From: Anaerolineae bacterium | Lineage (GTDB): Bacteria > Chloroflexota > Anaerolineae > B4-G1 | DNA: 49,649 nucleotides | Assembly: GCA_016931785.1 (NCBI GenBank) | Contig: JAFGED010000202.1 | Coordinates: 1-49,649, forward strand | Direction of reading: 5' to 3' | Part shown: one piece after another, positions 37,581 through 46,522 of the stretch | Layout: each line of letters starts with the position of its first letter | Numbering within the stretch: position 1 is the first letter of the stretch | Notes under the pieces: generated by a model | The model's input: only the letters and a program-made list of their open reading frames with translations | Told to the model about the DNA's origin: nothing | The model's database searches: none | Program-made: the position numbers and the translations under genes

Positions 37581-37582
37581 GA

Positions 37583-37677
37583 AGGGGCATTTCAGCCGTG
37601 CTTGACAAGAGTATGGCCTTTGGGCCCCAGATTTGTGAATCGAACGGCATCTTGCCCCCAGGCTGAAATGCGCCCCT
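37583..37677. repeat. ~95-bp repeat with terminal inverted repeats
   Basis: AGGGGCATTTCAGCC...GGCTGAAATGCGCCCCT. Confidence 0.65.
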
Positions 37678-37737
37678 TTGCACAGCCAATGGCGATTGCG
37701 CACCACTATAGCACAGATTTTACCTCTTGAGAAGCAT

Positions 37738-37833
37738 AGGGGCGTTTCGCTCATGGAGCGAATACGGCTCTGCAGGATTCGGCGCCTGGTTTACACGGTA
37801 CCACGCCTGTGCAGCTATCTGAAACGCGCCCCT
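37738..37833. repeat. ~96-bp repeat with the same end architecture
   Basis: AGGGGCGTTTC...GAAACGCGCCCCT; flanked by GAAGCAT / GAAGAAT. Confidence 0.65.
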
Positions 37834-37862
37834 GAAGAATAGGTCGGCTACGGCAGACGCAT

Positions 37863-39485
37863 TCACCTTCTCGCCGACTCCCACGTCTGTGGAGAAAGGC
37901 GGAACACCTTCAAGATAGGCGCACCATCCACCTCGATGACGTAAACAGGGGCCAGGTTTTCCTGGCAATACCCTTCTATAGCGCCGTACTCCGTGGGGCG
38001 GGTGGTATACATCACATAGACTGGCCCGCTGGCCGGCCGGGGCTCATCCGCCGAGATCACTATCACATCCGGGCGTATCCACAAACCGTGCACGGCTTCC
38101 GCCAAATGGCGCTGCCCCTCGGGCAGGTAAAGGGCCGCACCATCCGGCGCAGCCCCGTTCACCCATGCAAACCCCTGCCGGTAAGACGTTCCCCAGTAGT
38201 CGGTGGCATCCCTCACACCTGCCGCCTGCGCCCCCGGCAGCCCACCGATCAATCGATTGAAGAAGGCGATCTCGTAGGGCGCAAAACGCACGACGCAGAG
38301 AAAAGCGGGAAAGACGAGCAACACGGCCACGACATGCGCCAGCCAACGAGGCGCTCGAACGGCCTGCCTCACGAACCACGCGACCTCCCCTCCTCCTAGC
38401 GCGGCCAAGATCGCCGCCGCCGGCACGACTTCCATAAAGTGCCGGATGCCATCGTACACGTTCATCCCCGGCATGCTCGCCCGCATCACCGGAAGAACGA
38501 TCCACAACCACAGCAACAGCACAGAGCGATGTCCGTCGTGACGCCACAGGCGTATAGAGCCAACCGTTCCCCAGCACGCCAACAACAACGTCGAAAGGGG
38601 CGTCGTGAAGGCGATAGCCAGCACAGGGTACAGCGTCCATCCTGCCCGCCCGGAAATCCCGACCCAGCGCCAATACACCCACAGCCCCCTCACCGTATCC
38701 AACGGCCTCAACCACATCGCCGGCCAGGCCACGATAAAGCCAGCAAGCGCAGCTAGAGGAAAGGCTATGAGCGCCGGCCAGGCCCGCCGCTCATGCGCCG
38801 ACGCCGTCCGCCAATGGGGATGCCGCACCGCGACCCACAACGCGCCAGCAGCAGCGGCCAGCGCCAAATTGGGCCGCACGCTGAAACCCACGCCAAGCGC
38901 CAAACCGGCTCCGAGAATCCATCCGGGGCGGCGAAAAGTGACACCCCGCCAAAGTGCCCACAAGGTCACACAGAACATCAAGGTTTTTGGAATGTCCTTC
39001 AGGTTGTAATGGGCATGGCCCACAAAACGCGGGAAAGAAGCCAGGGCCAACGTCGCCAGCAACGCCGCCGACCGGCCAAAGGCCTCGCGCGCAAAGAGGT
39101 ACGTCACAGACAGGGTCGCTCCACCCATCATCACCACAGCCGCATGGCGGGCATCCACCGGGTCCATCCAACCCGTCCAACGCCCCAGCACCCGCCCGGT
39201 CAGCGCAGCTGCGATGTTGGGAAATGGAGGATGAACGTGACTGTCCAGGAGCCGCAGGTGGAGCCCATCAGGATTATCCACGCCAGGACACGGGCGACCA
39301 AAGTCCAAGAACGTGACATCACCCGTGGAGAAAAAAGCCAGGTACCGTTCCCCCACCACCAGGTTCTCCGGCTCATCCCACGTCAGGCCGTACCGGTCGC
39401 CGAAAAGCAAACCGATAACCACGAACAAAACCCCAACCAGTGCGGCTATCGCAACGTCCCTTCGAGAAGCGATGGTAGGCGTCAC
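37863..39485 (-). CDS. GT39-like membrane glycosyltransferase
   Basis: GTG start at 39485 (GTGA overlap); 'DRYGLTWDEPENLVVGERYLAFFSTGD...HPPFPNIAAAL'. Confidence 0.82.
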   Translation of the reverse strand: MTPTIASRRDVAIAALVGVLFVVIGLLFGDRYGLTWDEPENLVVGERYLAFFSTGDVTFLDFGRPCPGVDNPDGLHLRLLDSHVHPPFPNIAAALTGRVLGRWTGWMDPVDARHAAVVMMGGATLSVTYLFAREAFGRSAALLATLALASFPRFVGHAHYNLKDIPKTLMFCVTLWALWRGVTFRRPGWILGAGLALGVGFSVRPNLALAAAAGALWVAVRHPHWRTASAHERRAWPALIAFPLAALAGFIVAWPAMWLRPLDTVRGLWVYWRWVGISGRAGWTLYPVLAIAFTTPLSTLLLACWGTVGSIRLWRHDGHRSVLLLWLWIVLPVMRASMPGMNVYDGIRHFMEVVPAAAILAALGGGEVAWFVRQAVRAPRWLAHVVAVLLVFPAFLCVVRFAPYEIAFFNRLIGGLPGAQAAGVRDATDYWGTSYRQGFAWVNGAAPDGAALYLPEGQRHLAEAVHGLWIRPDVIVISADEPRPASGPVYVMYTTRPTEYGAIEGYCQENLAPVYVIEVDGAPILKVFRLSPQTWESARR

Positions 39486-41665
39486 GGCGATCTGCCTCTC
39501 TTCCCTGCGACCAAGAGTCCCAGCACCACGGCCACTGCCACCACCGTCAGTACGATGCCGACCGTCAAGCCGGACGGCCAGTAGGCAAACGTCACTTGAT
39601 GCCGCCCCTCCTCCAAATAAACGCCTCGCAGAGTTCCTGCGACGCGCACCAGCCCCGCGCCTTTCCCATCCACTCGCACCTGCCAGTCGGGGTCGTACAC
39701 CTCGCTCAGCACCAACAGCCCCGGCCCTTCCGCCTCCACCCGGATGCGATTGGGCGTCCATTCGATGACACGCACCTCAATCACACCTGGACTTTTCAAC
39801 GCATCCTCGCTTTCGACGACAAAAGCCCGCGGGAACGCGCGTTCGTTTCGATAGAGATACACCCCGCCCTTTTCCCCAATCGGCACCAAATCGCGTGCCT
39901 CGATCGGGTAGGCCGCCGCCACGTAGCGCACGTTCAAAAGCCCCAGCAGGCGCGGATCGGGCGCCACGTCCCGGTGGGCCAGCAGCATGTCCTCCCCTTG
40001 AGGCACATCTGGGAATGCGGGCACCGTGACGCTGTAACCCGGCAGGTCGACGCCCGTAGCGGCGCGCATGAAATCGACATAGTCGGCCAACTGGAACGGA
40101 TCGACGCCATCGACCATCTCGACGCCGCAAACCGCGCCGGTGTGCTGCGGGATCGAGTAACTGGGAGAGTAGACGCGGAAGCGGCCAGGCTGCTCCGCCA
40201 GCCACGCCGCAGCAGCCTCTCCTTCGGCCGACACCTCGTCCGCCGGTCGCACCCGGTAGAGGGTAGACCCGACGTAGAACAGATCCAGCAACGCCAAAGA
40301 GAACGTCAAGCCGGCAAAGAGCGCCGGCCTCAATCGCCCGCCTATCCGCAGCGCAACCAACACCCCCGCCAAGGGCCAGAGCACCGCCGCCGCCACGACG
40401 TTAGCAGGCAGCCGCAGGACAACGCCCCCAATTCCTCCGGCCAACGCCGCGCCGGCCAGCCCAACCGCCACGCGACCCGTCCAACCACGCCTGAGAACCC
40501 CGGTTTTTTGGAAAAACCGGGGTTCTTCCAATGCGGTCAGTCCCCACGCAGCCAACACCGCCGCCGCCAGCACGACCAGGAACCAGGCGCGCGCCGGTCC
40601 GCGCAGCCATCCCAGCGGTGGCAGCACGCGATACAGCAGACCGTAGATAGGCGTGTTGGTGCCCAGCGAGTAGATGGCCGCGACCAGCGCCAGACCACCC
40701 CACCACCATCGCTCCCGACCCCGCCACAGCCCCAAGCCGACCAGCGCCAGCAGCAGCCCCGCCACCCCCAGGTAGGTCATCGTCTCCTGGAACCCCCCGT
40801 GATCCGCCACCAGCAAGCCCACCAGATAGCTCGGCGGGAGGGAAGCGATGCCGCTCTCCTCCAGCGTCAATCCACCGCGATTCAGCCGTCCCGCCACCGC
40901 CGCCAAAGGCAGCACCTGCACGGCCACCAATGCCCCCACAAGCGACGCAGTGCCAATCGCTGCCGCCATTTGCCATTTGCGATTTGAGATTTGAGATTTG
41001 AGATTTACTGCCCAATATCCCATCGCTGCCAGCCCGCCGTAGAACCCCAGACGCACGTCGGCCAGGATCAGCATCGCCGCCGTCGCCGCGGTCATCGCCA
41101 CGTCACCCGGGCCGCCACGCCTCGCCAGCCGCCGCGACGCCCAGAGCACCCACGGCAGCCACGCCCAGGCACAGTACAATCCCACGTGCCCCGAGGCCAG
41201 ATGGGCCAGCGCCTTGGGCGTGAGCATGATGACGAGGGCCGCCAACAGACCGCCGGCCTGAGAGGCCCCAAGCGACCGCGCCAACCGATACCCTCCCCAT
41301 CCGGCCCAGGCGGTGTGTAGGACAAAGAGCAGGTTGAAGGCCAGTGTCAGCGGGAGAATCAGGAGCAGCAGATTAGGCGGATACCAGAGGCCAGAAAGCG
41401 GATTAGCAGCGAAAGGCTCCCCGCCCAGAATCAGGTGACGCCACAATGGAACCTGCCCCCAGGTCGCCAGGGAATGGCGGATAAAGAATGCGTTGGGCCA
41501 GTGGGTTATCGTCAAGTCAGAGTAATCGCCGGCGGGACGATAGAGGAAACCGCTGGGGGTAAACCACAGTCGCCAGAAAAGGGCTGCCGCCGGTACCAGC
41601 AGCAACAAATAACCCCATCGCCGCATCAATATCCGCCTCAAAACCACGCTAGGAAAAGCCAACAC
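39482..41665 (-). CDS. YfhO-like multi-TM membrane protein with two in-frame repeat inserts
   Basis: 'PAGDYSDLTITHWPNAFFIRHSLATWGQVPLWRHLILGGEPFAANPLSGLWYPPNLLLL'; inserts 'NLKSQISNRKWQM' and 'EEPRFFQKTGVLRR'. Confidence 0.82.
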   Translation of the reverse strand: MLAFPSVVLRRILMRRWGYLLLLVPAAALFWRLWFTPSGFLYRPAGDYSDLTITHWPNAFFIRHSLATWGQVPLWRHLILGGEPFAANPLSGLWYPPNLLLLILPLTLAFNLLFVLHTAWAGWGGYRLARSLGASQAGGLLAALVIMLTPKALAHLASGHVGLYCAWAWLPWVLWASRRLARRGGPGDVAMTAATAAMLILADVRLGFYGGLAAMGYWAVNLKSQISNRKWQMAAAIGTASLVGALVAVQVLPLAAVAGRLNRGGLTLEESGIASLPPSYLVGLLVADHGGFQETMTYLGVAGLLLALVGLGLWRGRERWWWGGLALVAAIYSLGTNTPIYGLLYRVLPPLGWLRGPARAWFLVVLAAAVLAAWGLTALEEPRFFQKTGVLRRGWTGRVAVGLAGAALAGGIGGVVLRLPANVVAAAVLWPLAGVLVALRIGGRLRPALFAGLTFSLALLDLFYVGSTLYRVRPADEVSAEGEAAAAWLAEQPGRFRVYSPSYSIPQHTGAVCGVEMVDGVDPFQLADYVDFMRAATGVDLPGYSVTVPAFPDVPQGEDMLLAHRDVAPDPRLLGLLNVRYVAAAYPIEARDLVPIGEKGGVYLYRNERAFPRAFVVESEDALKSPGVIEVRVIEWTPNRIRVEAEGPGLLVLSEVYDPDWQVRVDGKGAGLVRVAGTLRGVYLEEGRHQVTFAYWPSGLTVGIVLTVVAVAVVLGLLVAGKRGRSP
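40494..40526. repeat. Perfect 15-bp-arm palindrome in frame inside CDS
   Basis: agaaccccggttttt-tgg-aaaaaccggggttct. Confidence 0.85.
40967..41008. repeat. Heptamer array (6 units, 42 bp) in frame inside CDS
   Basis: catttgc catttgc gatttga gatttga gatttga gatttac. Confidence 0.85.
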
Positions 41666-43275
41666 TATCTTTGAGAAGACAGCGCTACCACCGTGATGTC
41701 ATTCGTGCCCTCGAACGTCTTGACCACGGTAGCGCTCAGACCGGCCTCGCTGAATTTGGCCCGATGGAAGAATATGGACCACTCGACGAAATAATCTACG
41801 TCCTCGTTTGCCAGATAGATGGCAGTATCTCCACTCACATTGTAAGGTATTGCAGCGTAGTTGACGACGCCATCCAGATTGACGACCTGACGGTCAGAAT
41901 AGTAACCAAGTATTCCAGACTGAAAAGCGCCGATACGGGCATCTACAGGCGTGTTGCCTTTGAGCCAAGCAGCAGCATTGTACTGCGTCTTTGTAAACCA
42001 ATCCGCCGGATGAGCCAGCAGCGGGTTGATATCCGCCGGCAATGAGAAAGGCAGAGTCACCACAAAACCTATGCACAACAGTGCATAGACAATCGAACCC
42101 AACGGGCGATTTGCAAGGAAAACATTTTGAAGACTGCTATAAATCGCCTCTACCCACACGCTTAGCAAAATCAAGCCAAGCATACCCAGAGGATAAAAGT
42201 AACGTGGCCAGTTCCACATCGTGAATTGATAAAAAACGTACGCCCCTAACAACCCGACCCCATAGAACCACAGAAATGCCGAATCCTTTATAAAGGCCAA
42301 TACTTCAAACTGTATCTTTCCAGTCCTGTAAGCTAACAAATACACGCCCACCAAGGCCAAGACAGAGATGACAAAATACCTGAAAGGCATCATCGCAGAC
42401 CAAGGCAAGAACGACGTAACGGTCCTCAACTGAAGATACGGAATAAGGCCAAAGAGATGCGTGATAAATATGTTATCGCCCGCAAAGTGCGCTCTAGAAT
42501 AGAGCCTGGTTGCAGCGCCGCTATCAAATGCCAATCGACCTGTGTGGCCCCAACTTGCAGCAAACCATGGAAGCTGAGCCACAAATACGACGATCCCAAC
42601 AAGCGCTACTCCCCATAAAACTCGAACCCGCGTCCTATCGTGACGCAGATACAATACAAACCTCAAGATCAGGTCAGCCAGCAACATGGCCACAAAAACC
42701 AGCGAATCAACACGCACCAGCACCAAGAGCCCAAGCAAGAGACCCAACCCAAAAGCAATCCAAGACCGCCTCTGCGTCGACGTGTCAGGGTCGATCAAGG
42801 CAAATCGCCAGGATTCGAGATACAGGGTCACTATCAGGATCAGGAGGAACGCCTGAATAGGCGTTTCCAAACCGTTGACACCGCTAATGATATACGGAGA
42901 CAGACTCCAAGCCATTAAACTCAGCAAAGCGCCACGAAATCCTATCCGAGAATCAATGAGGCGAAATAAAAGCCAACCCGTGGCGACGTTCAAAATCGCT
43001 TCCATCACGAGAGAGAGCGCTGGCACCAGGTGATCGCTTCCCGGGAGCCCAGCATAGAAGGGAACCATGATAAAGACATACAACGGCTGGAATCCATTGG
43101 TCACGTGAATGCCATCGTGAGTCCACCCCTTACCCAGAGCGATATTGCGCGCGATGCCCAAGGAATAAAAGGAGTCATCAAGCCAAAGCACCTCCGGTTT
43201 CACCAACACGATGCCAATCCTGACGACCAATCCAACGATCGACACTCCAAAAGCCAACTTCCGTCGCAAAGTCAT
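41665..43275 (-). CDS. GT39-like membrane glycosyltransferase
   Basis: ATG at 43275 (ATGA overlap); 'VLWLDDSFYSLGIARNIALGKGWTHDGIHVTNGFQPLYVF'. Confidence 0.82.
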   Translation of the reverse strand: MTLRRKLAFGVSIVGLVVRIGIVLVKPEVLWLDDSFYSLGIARNIALGKGWTHDGIHVTNGFQPLYVFIMVPFYAGLPGSDHLVPALSLVMEAILNVATGWLLFRLIDSRIGFRGALLSLMAWSLSPYIISGVNGLETPIQAFLLILIVTLYLESWRFALIDPDTSTQRRSWIAFGLGLLLGLLVLVRVDSLVFVAMLLADLILRFVLYLRHDRTRVRVLWGVALVGIVVFVAQLPWFAASWGHTGRLAFDSGAATRLYSRAHFAGDNIFITHLFGLIPYLQLRTVTSFLPWSAMMPFRYFVISVLALVGVYLLAYRTGKIQFEVLAFIKDSAFLWFYGVGLLGAYVFYQFTMWNWPRYFYPLGMLGLILLSVWVEAIYSSLQNVFLANRPLGSIVYALLCIGFVVTLPFSLPADINPLLAHPADWFTKTQYNAAAWLKGNTPVDARIGAFQSGILGYYSDRQVVNLDGVVNYAAIPYNVSGDTAIYLANEDVDYFVEWSIFFHRAKFSEAGLSATVVKTFEGTNDITVVALSSQR

Positions 43276-44891
43276 GACAGCTCCTTCCACAGCCTTGAGG
43301 CCGCCCAGCCTGCCAGTATCGCCAGCGCGCCCCACACGACCACGAGCAGGCCCGGCGGCGCGCCCAACAACAGCCAAATGACCAACCACAGGTTGAGTGC
43401 ATTGAACGAAAGCAGCCCGGCCGTCTCGGTCAACACGTCCCAAGGGACGAGTCCCTCGTCGACGTTCCGCGCCGCCTGGGCGCGCGCCGCATCCGCCACC
43501 GCCGCACGCAGCGCGGGATCCCGCATCAGCACCGAGACCTCCAACAGGCTGCGCCACTGGTTCCACAGCGGCGAGTCGGCGGGATGGTAGAGCATGCGCA
43601 GCGTGTAATCCGTCGGCGAGGCGGAGCGATTATAGAGCACGTTGAGCGTCCGCGCAGGCTGCACCAGAAAGGCGGGCACCTGCACCACGAACCCCAGCAC
43701 CACGATCAATGCCAGCGCCAACCGCCCCCAGGCTCGATGCGGAGATCGCTGGAACCACTCTGCGGCCGGCAGAATCAACAGAGGCAAGATCGGCAGGATC
43801 AGGCGCGGTCCCCACGCCCCGCTGCCGTGCCAATGATTGTAAACTGAATGAACCAGCAGGTAAAGGCCCGCCACGCCGCCCAGGAGAATCATCGCGCGCG
43901 GCCTGCGCCGCATCAGAGGCACAAATCCCGCCAGTCCCAGCAACACCGGCGGGCAGTACCACAGCAACCCCTTGCCGGGACTCCAGAGCAACCCCGCCAG
44001 TCCCACCCAGGGCGGCACGCCCCAGGCGGCGGTGCGATAGCCGGTATCGAAGGGGGAACCGAACCTGGCGACGTTGTAACACCCCACCCCGGCCAGCGCC
44101 AGCGCCAGCGGCGAGGCCAGAAGCGTCACCGCCCGCCAGCGTCCCTCCTTGCGCAAAGCGGCAAAGACGAGAAAGGCAGGCGCAGCGACCGCGGCCACCG
44201 GCTTGACCAACACCGCAACCCCCAGCGCCGCCCCACAGTTGATCCACGCGCTCGCGGCCCCCTCGCTCCCGGCCAACGCCGCCCAAACGGCCACAAGCAA
44301 GGCCAGCGCCACCAGCGGCTCGCTGAAAAATGTCTCGCCATAGACCAAAAGGGGGGTCGCCAAACCCGCCACCAAAGCGACGCCCACCGCCGCGCCCCCG
44401 CCGTAGCCCAGCCGCCGGGCCAGGCAGTAAAGCACGCCACCCGCCCCGGCTAGCGCCACGGGGTTGAGCAGCATGACCGCCGCCCGCGTGACGAAACCCT
44501 CCGTCCCCCAACCTGTCAGGCGGTGAATGCCCCGCCCCAACAGGTAAAACGGCACCGCCAGCAGCGACTGCCCCACGCCGTACTGGGCATAGTAGCGGCC
44601 GTCGCTCCCCCACGCCCCATAGGGACCGCCGCCCCGCAGCTTTTCGGGAGGGATCGGCTCGCCAAAGGGGTCAAGCACCACGGCGTCCGGCGATGGCGGT
44701 GGGATGGCAAAACCACGCCCCTCCACGAAGGAGCGAGTCGCCTGGTAGATCGTCTCACCGTCTCCACTGCCGATGCGCAGCGAGGTCAGAAGCAAATAGA
44801 TCAACAACAAGAACAGCCCGACGAGACAGGCCGTCCGGCGATCATCCCCCACTACACCTTCGCCGTGTCGAACACCGCAAGAGTTGGTCAT
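43272..44891 (-). CDS. Multi-TM membrane protein, GT-C-like
   Basis: 'GDGETIYQATRSFVEGRGFAIPPP...GRYYAQYGVGQSLLAVPFYLLGR'; start MTNSCG at 44891. Confidence 0.75.
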   Translation of the reverse strand: MTNSCGVRHGEGVVGDDRRTACLVGLFLLLIYLLLTSLRIGSGDGETIYQATRSFVEGRGFAIPPPSPDAVVLDPFGEPIPPEKLRGGGPYGAWGSDGRYYAQYGVGQSLLAVPFYLLGRGIHRLTGWGTEGFVTRAAVMLLNPVALAGAGGVLYCLARRLGYGGGAAVGVALVAGLATPLLVYGETFFSEPLVALALLVAVWAALAGSEGAASAWINCGAALGVAVLVKPVAAVAAPAFLVFAALRKEGRWRAVTLLASPLALALAGVGCYNVARFGSPFDTGYRTAAWGVPPWVGLAGLLWSPGKGLLWYCPPVLLGLAGFVPLMRRRPRAMILLGGVAGLYLLVHSVYNHWHGSGAWGPRLILPILPLLILPAAEWFQRSPHRAWGRLALALIVVLGFVVQVPAFLVQPARTLNVLYNRSASPTDYTLRMLYHPADSPLWNQWRSLLEVSVLMRDPALRAAVADAARAQAARNVDEGLVPWDVLTETAGLLSFNALNLWLVIWLLLGAPPGLLVVVWGALAILAGWAASRLWKELS

Positions 44892-44912
44892 TGTGCCATC
44901 CACGTGTATAAT
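44884..44912 (+). promoter_or_regulatory. Putative sigma70 promoter (TTGGTC-17-TATAAT)
   Basis: TTGGTC 44884-44889, TATAAT 44907-44912; 18 bp before the GTG at 44930. Confidence 0.5.
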
Positions 44913-44929
44913 CATATCAGGAGAGACAA

Positions 44930-46522
44930 GTGACGGAACGTGAAACACGTCGCAATCGCCTCGATTGGCTGCTGCTCGCCGGGCTGGTGATCATCGCCCT
45001 GCTGGCCCGCCTCGTGCCCGGCGAGCGCACGGTGGACGACGCCTACATCACCTTCCGCTACGCCCGTAACGCCGTCGAGGGAGCCGGATTCGTCTACAAT
45101 GTCCCTTCGACAGGCTCAGGGCATGGCGAACGCGTGCTGGGCACGACGACGCCGCTCTACACGCTGCTAATGGCGGGGCTCTCGCTGCTGACCGGATCCC
45201 GCGACTTTCCCGCCATAGCGCTGATCGCCAACGCGCTGGCAGGCGGCTTCTCCGTCGGGATGCTCTATGGCCTGGGCAAGCGATTCGCCGGCCACCCTTT
45301 CCCCGCCGCGACCGTGGCGCTCCTGTGGGCCCTGGCCCCTTTTAGCGTCTCCTTCGCCGTGGGCGGGATGGAGACCGACCTGACCATCGGCCTGCTCATC
45401 GCCGCCGCCTACACTTATCTGGCGGAGCGTCCCCGCGCGATGGCCGTCCTATCAGCGCTGGCGCTCCTGGCCCGCCCAGACACGGCCATCTTGTTAGGAC
45501 CGCTCTGGCTCGGCCTCATCCTGGCAGAGCGCCGCATCCCCTGGCGAGAGGGACTGATCGGGCTGGCCATCCTGGCCCCCTGGCTGATCTTTGGCACGCT
45601 GTATTTCGGCAGCCCGCTCACCAACTCCGTCTCCGCCAAATCCGTCGTCTACCTCCTCCCTCCCGGATCAGCCTTCCTGCGCCTGCTGCAACACTACGCC
45701 ACGCCCTTCATCGAACAGAACGTCCTGCCGCCTGCAGGCATCTTTGTCGCCCTCGTCGTGTACTGCGGCCTATGCGCCCTAGGCTCTATCAACGCGTTCC
45801 ACCGCGACCGCAAGGCATGGCCGCTGATCGCCTACCCCTTCGTCTACTTTGGGGTCTTTGCCCTGGCCAATCCCCTCATCTTTCGCTGGTACCTCTCCCC
45901 GCCGGTGCCGTTCTACTTTCTGCTGATCGTCACCGGCGTGTGGACGGTGAATCAGGATATTGGCAAATTGGTAAACTGGGAATCGCGGCGCTTTCCCATT
46001 TATCTATTTGCCAATTTACCATTCACCATCTTCACCGTCGCCGCGCTCGCCCTCACGCTCAACGCCTGGACGCTGCATCCCGACCACGGCCCCGACCGGC
46101 CCGCCCCGGAGATGGCCTGGTTCGGCGGCGAGATCGTCTACCGCCAGATCGCGCTCGACCTCAAGGACCAACTTGGGCCAGGCGATGTGGTCGCCATCGC
46201 CGATATCGGCGCCTTTGGCTACTACAGCGAGGCGTATATCCTGGACCCGGTCGGCCTGATCTCGCCGGACTCTAGCCGGTATTACCCCGTCCCGCCCGAG
46301 CAGCACGCCAACGCCCTGGCGGTATCCACGCAGTTGATCCTGGATCGGCAGCCCAGCTACGTGATCATGCTGGAAGCCTACATCCGGCACACCCTGCTCG
46401 AATCGGACGCGTTCAGTGTCCAGTACGAGCTACTCGATACCATCGAGACCGACATCCTGGAGAGCTCGGCCTTTATGGTCTTTTGCCGATCCGACCTAGA
46501 TGTGGACGAAAAAGGCCAGTAG
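44930..46522 (+). CDS. GT39-like membrane glycosyltransferase with two in-frame repeat inserts
   Basis: 'VDDAYITFRYARNAVEGAGFVYN...GERVLGTTTPLYTLLMAG'; GTG start with 'aggaga' SD. Confidence 0.85.
   Translation: MTERETRRNRLDWLLLAGLVIIALLARLVPGERTVDDAYITFRYARNAVEGAGFVYNVPSTGSGHGERVLGTTTPLYTLLMAGLSLLTGSRDFPAIALIANALAGGFSVGMLYGLGKRFAGHPFPAATVALLWALAPFSVSFAVGGMETDLTIGLLIAAAYTYLAERPRAMAVLSALALLARPDTAILLGPLWLGLILAERRIPWREGLIGLAILAPWLIFGTLYFGSPLTNSVSAKSVVYLLPPGSAFLRLLQHYATPFIEQNVLPPAGIFVALVVYCGLCALGSINAFHRDRKAWPLIAYPFVYFGVFALANPLIFRWYLSPPVPFYFLLIVTGVWTVNQDIGKLVNWESRRFPIYLFANLPFTIFTVAALALTLNAWTLHPDHGPDRPAPEMAWFGGEIVYRQIALDLKDQLGPGDVVAIADIGAFGYYSEAYILDPVGLISPDSSRYYPVPPEQHANALAVSTQLILDRQPSYVIMLEAYIRHTLLESDAFSVQYELLDTIETDILESSAFMVFCRSDLDVDEKGQ
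45101..45124. repeat. Short dispersed-repeat-like insert (24 bp) inside CDS
   Basis: gtcccttcgacaggctcagggcat between codons for 'FVYN' and 'GERVLGTTTPLY'. Confidence 0.6.
45949..46028. repeat. Imperfect inverted, heptamer-like repeat in frame inside CDS
   Basis: ttggcaaattggtaaactgggaa...ttcccatttatctatttgccaatttacca; encodes 'NQDIGKLVNWESRRFPIYLFANLPF'. Confidence 0.65.

Noticed and set aside
40967-41008. Heptamer arrays as CRISPR
   Set aside because: 7-bp contiguous units without spacers, inside a CDS; no cas genes in the window.
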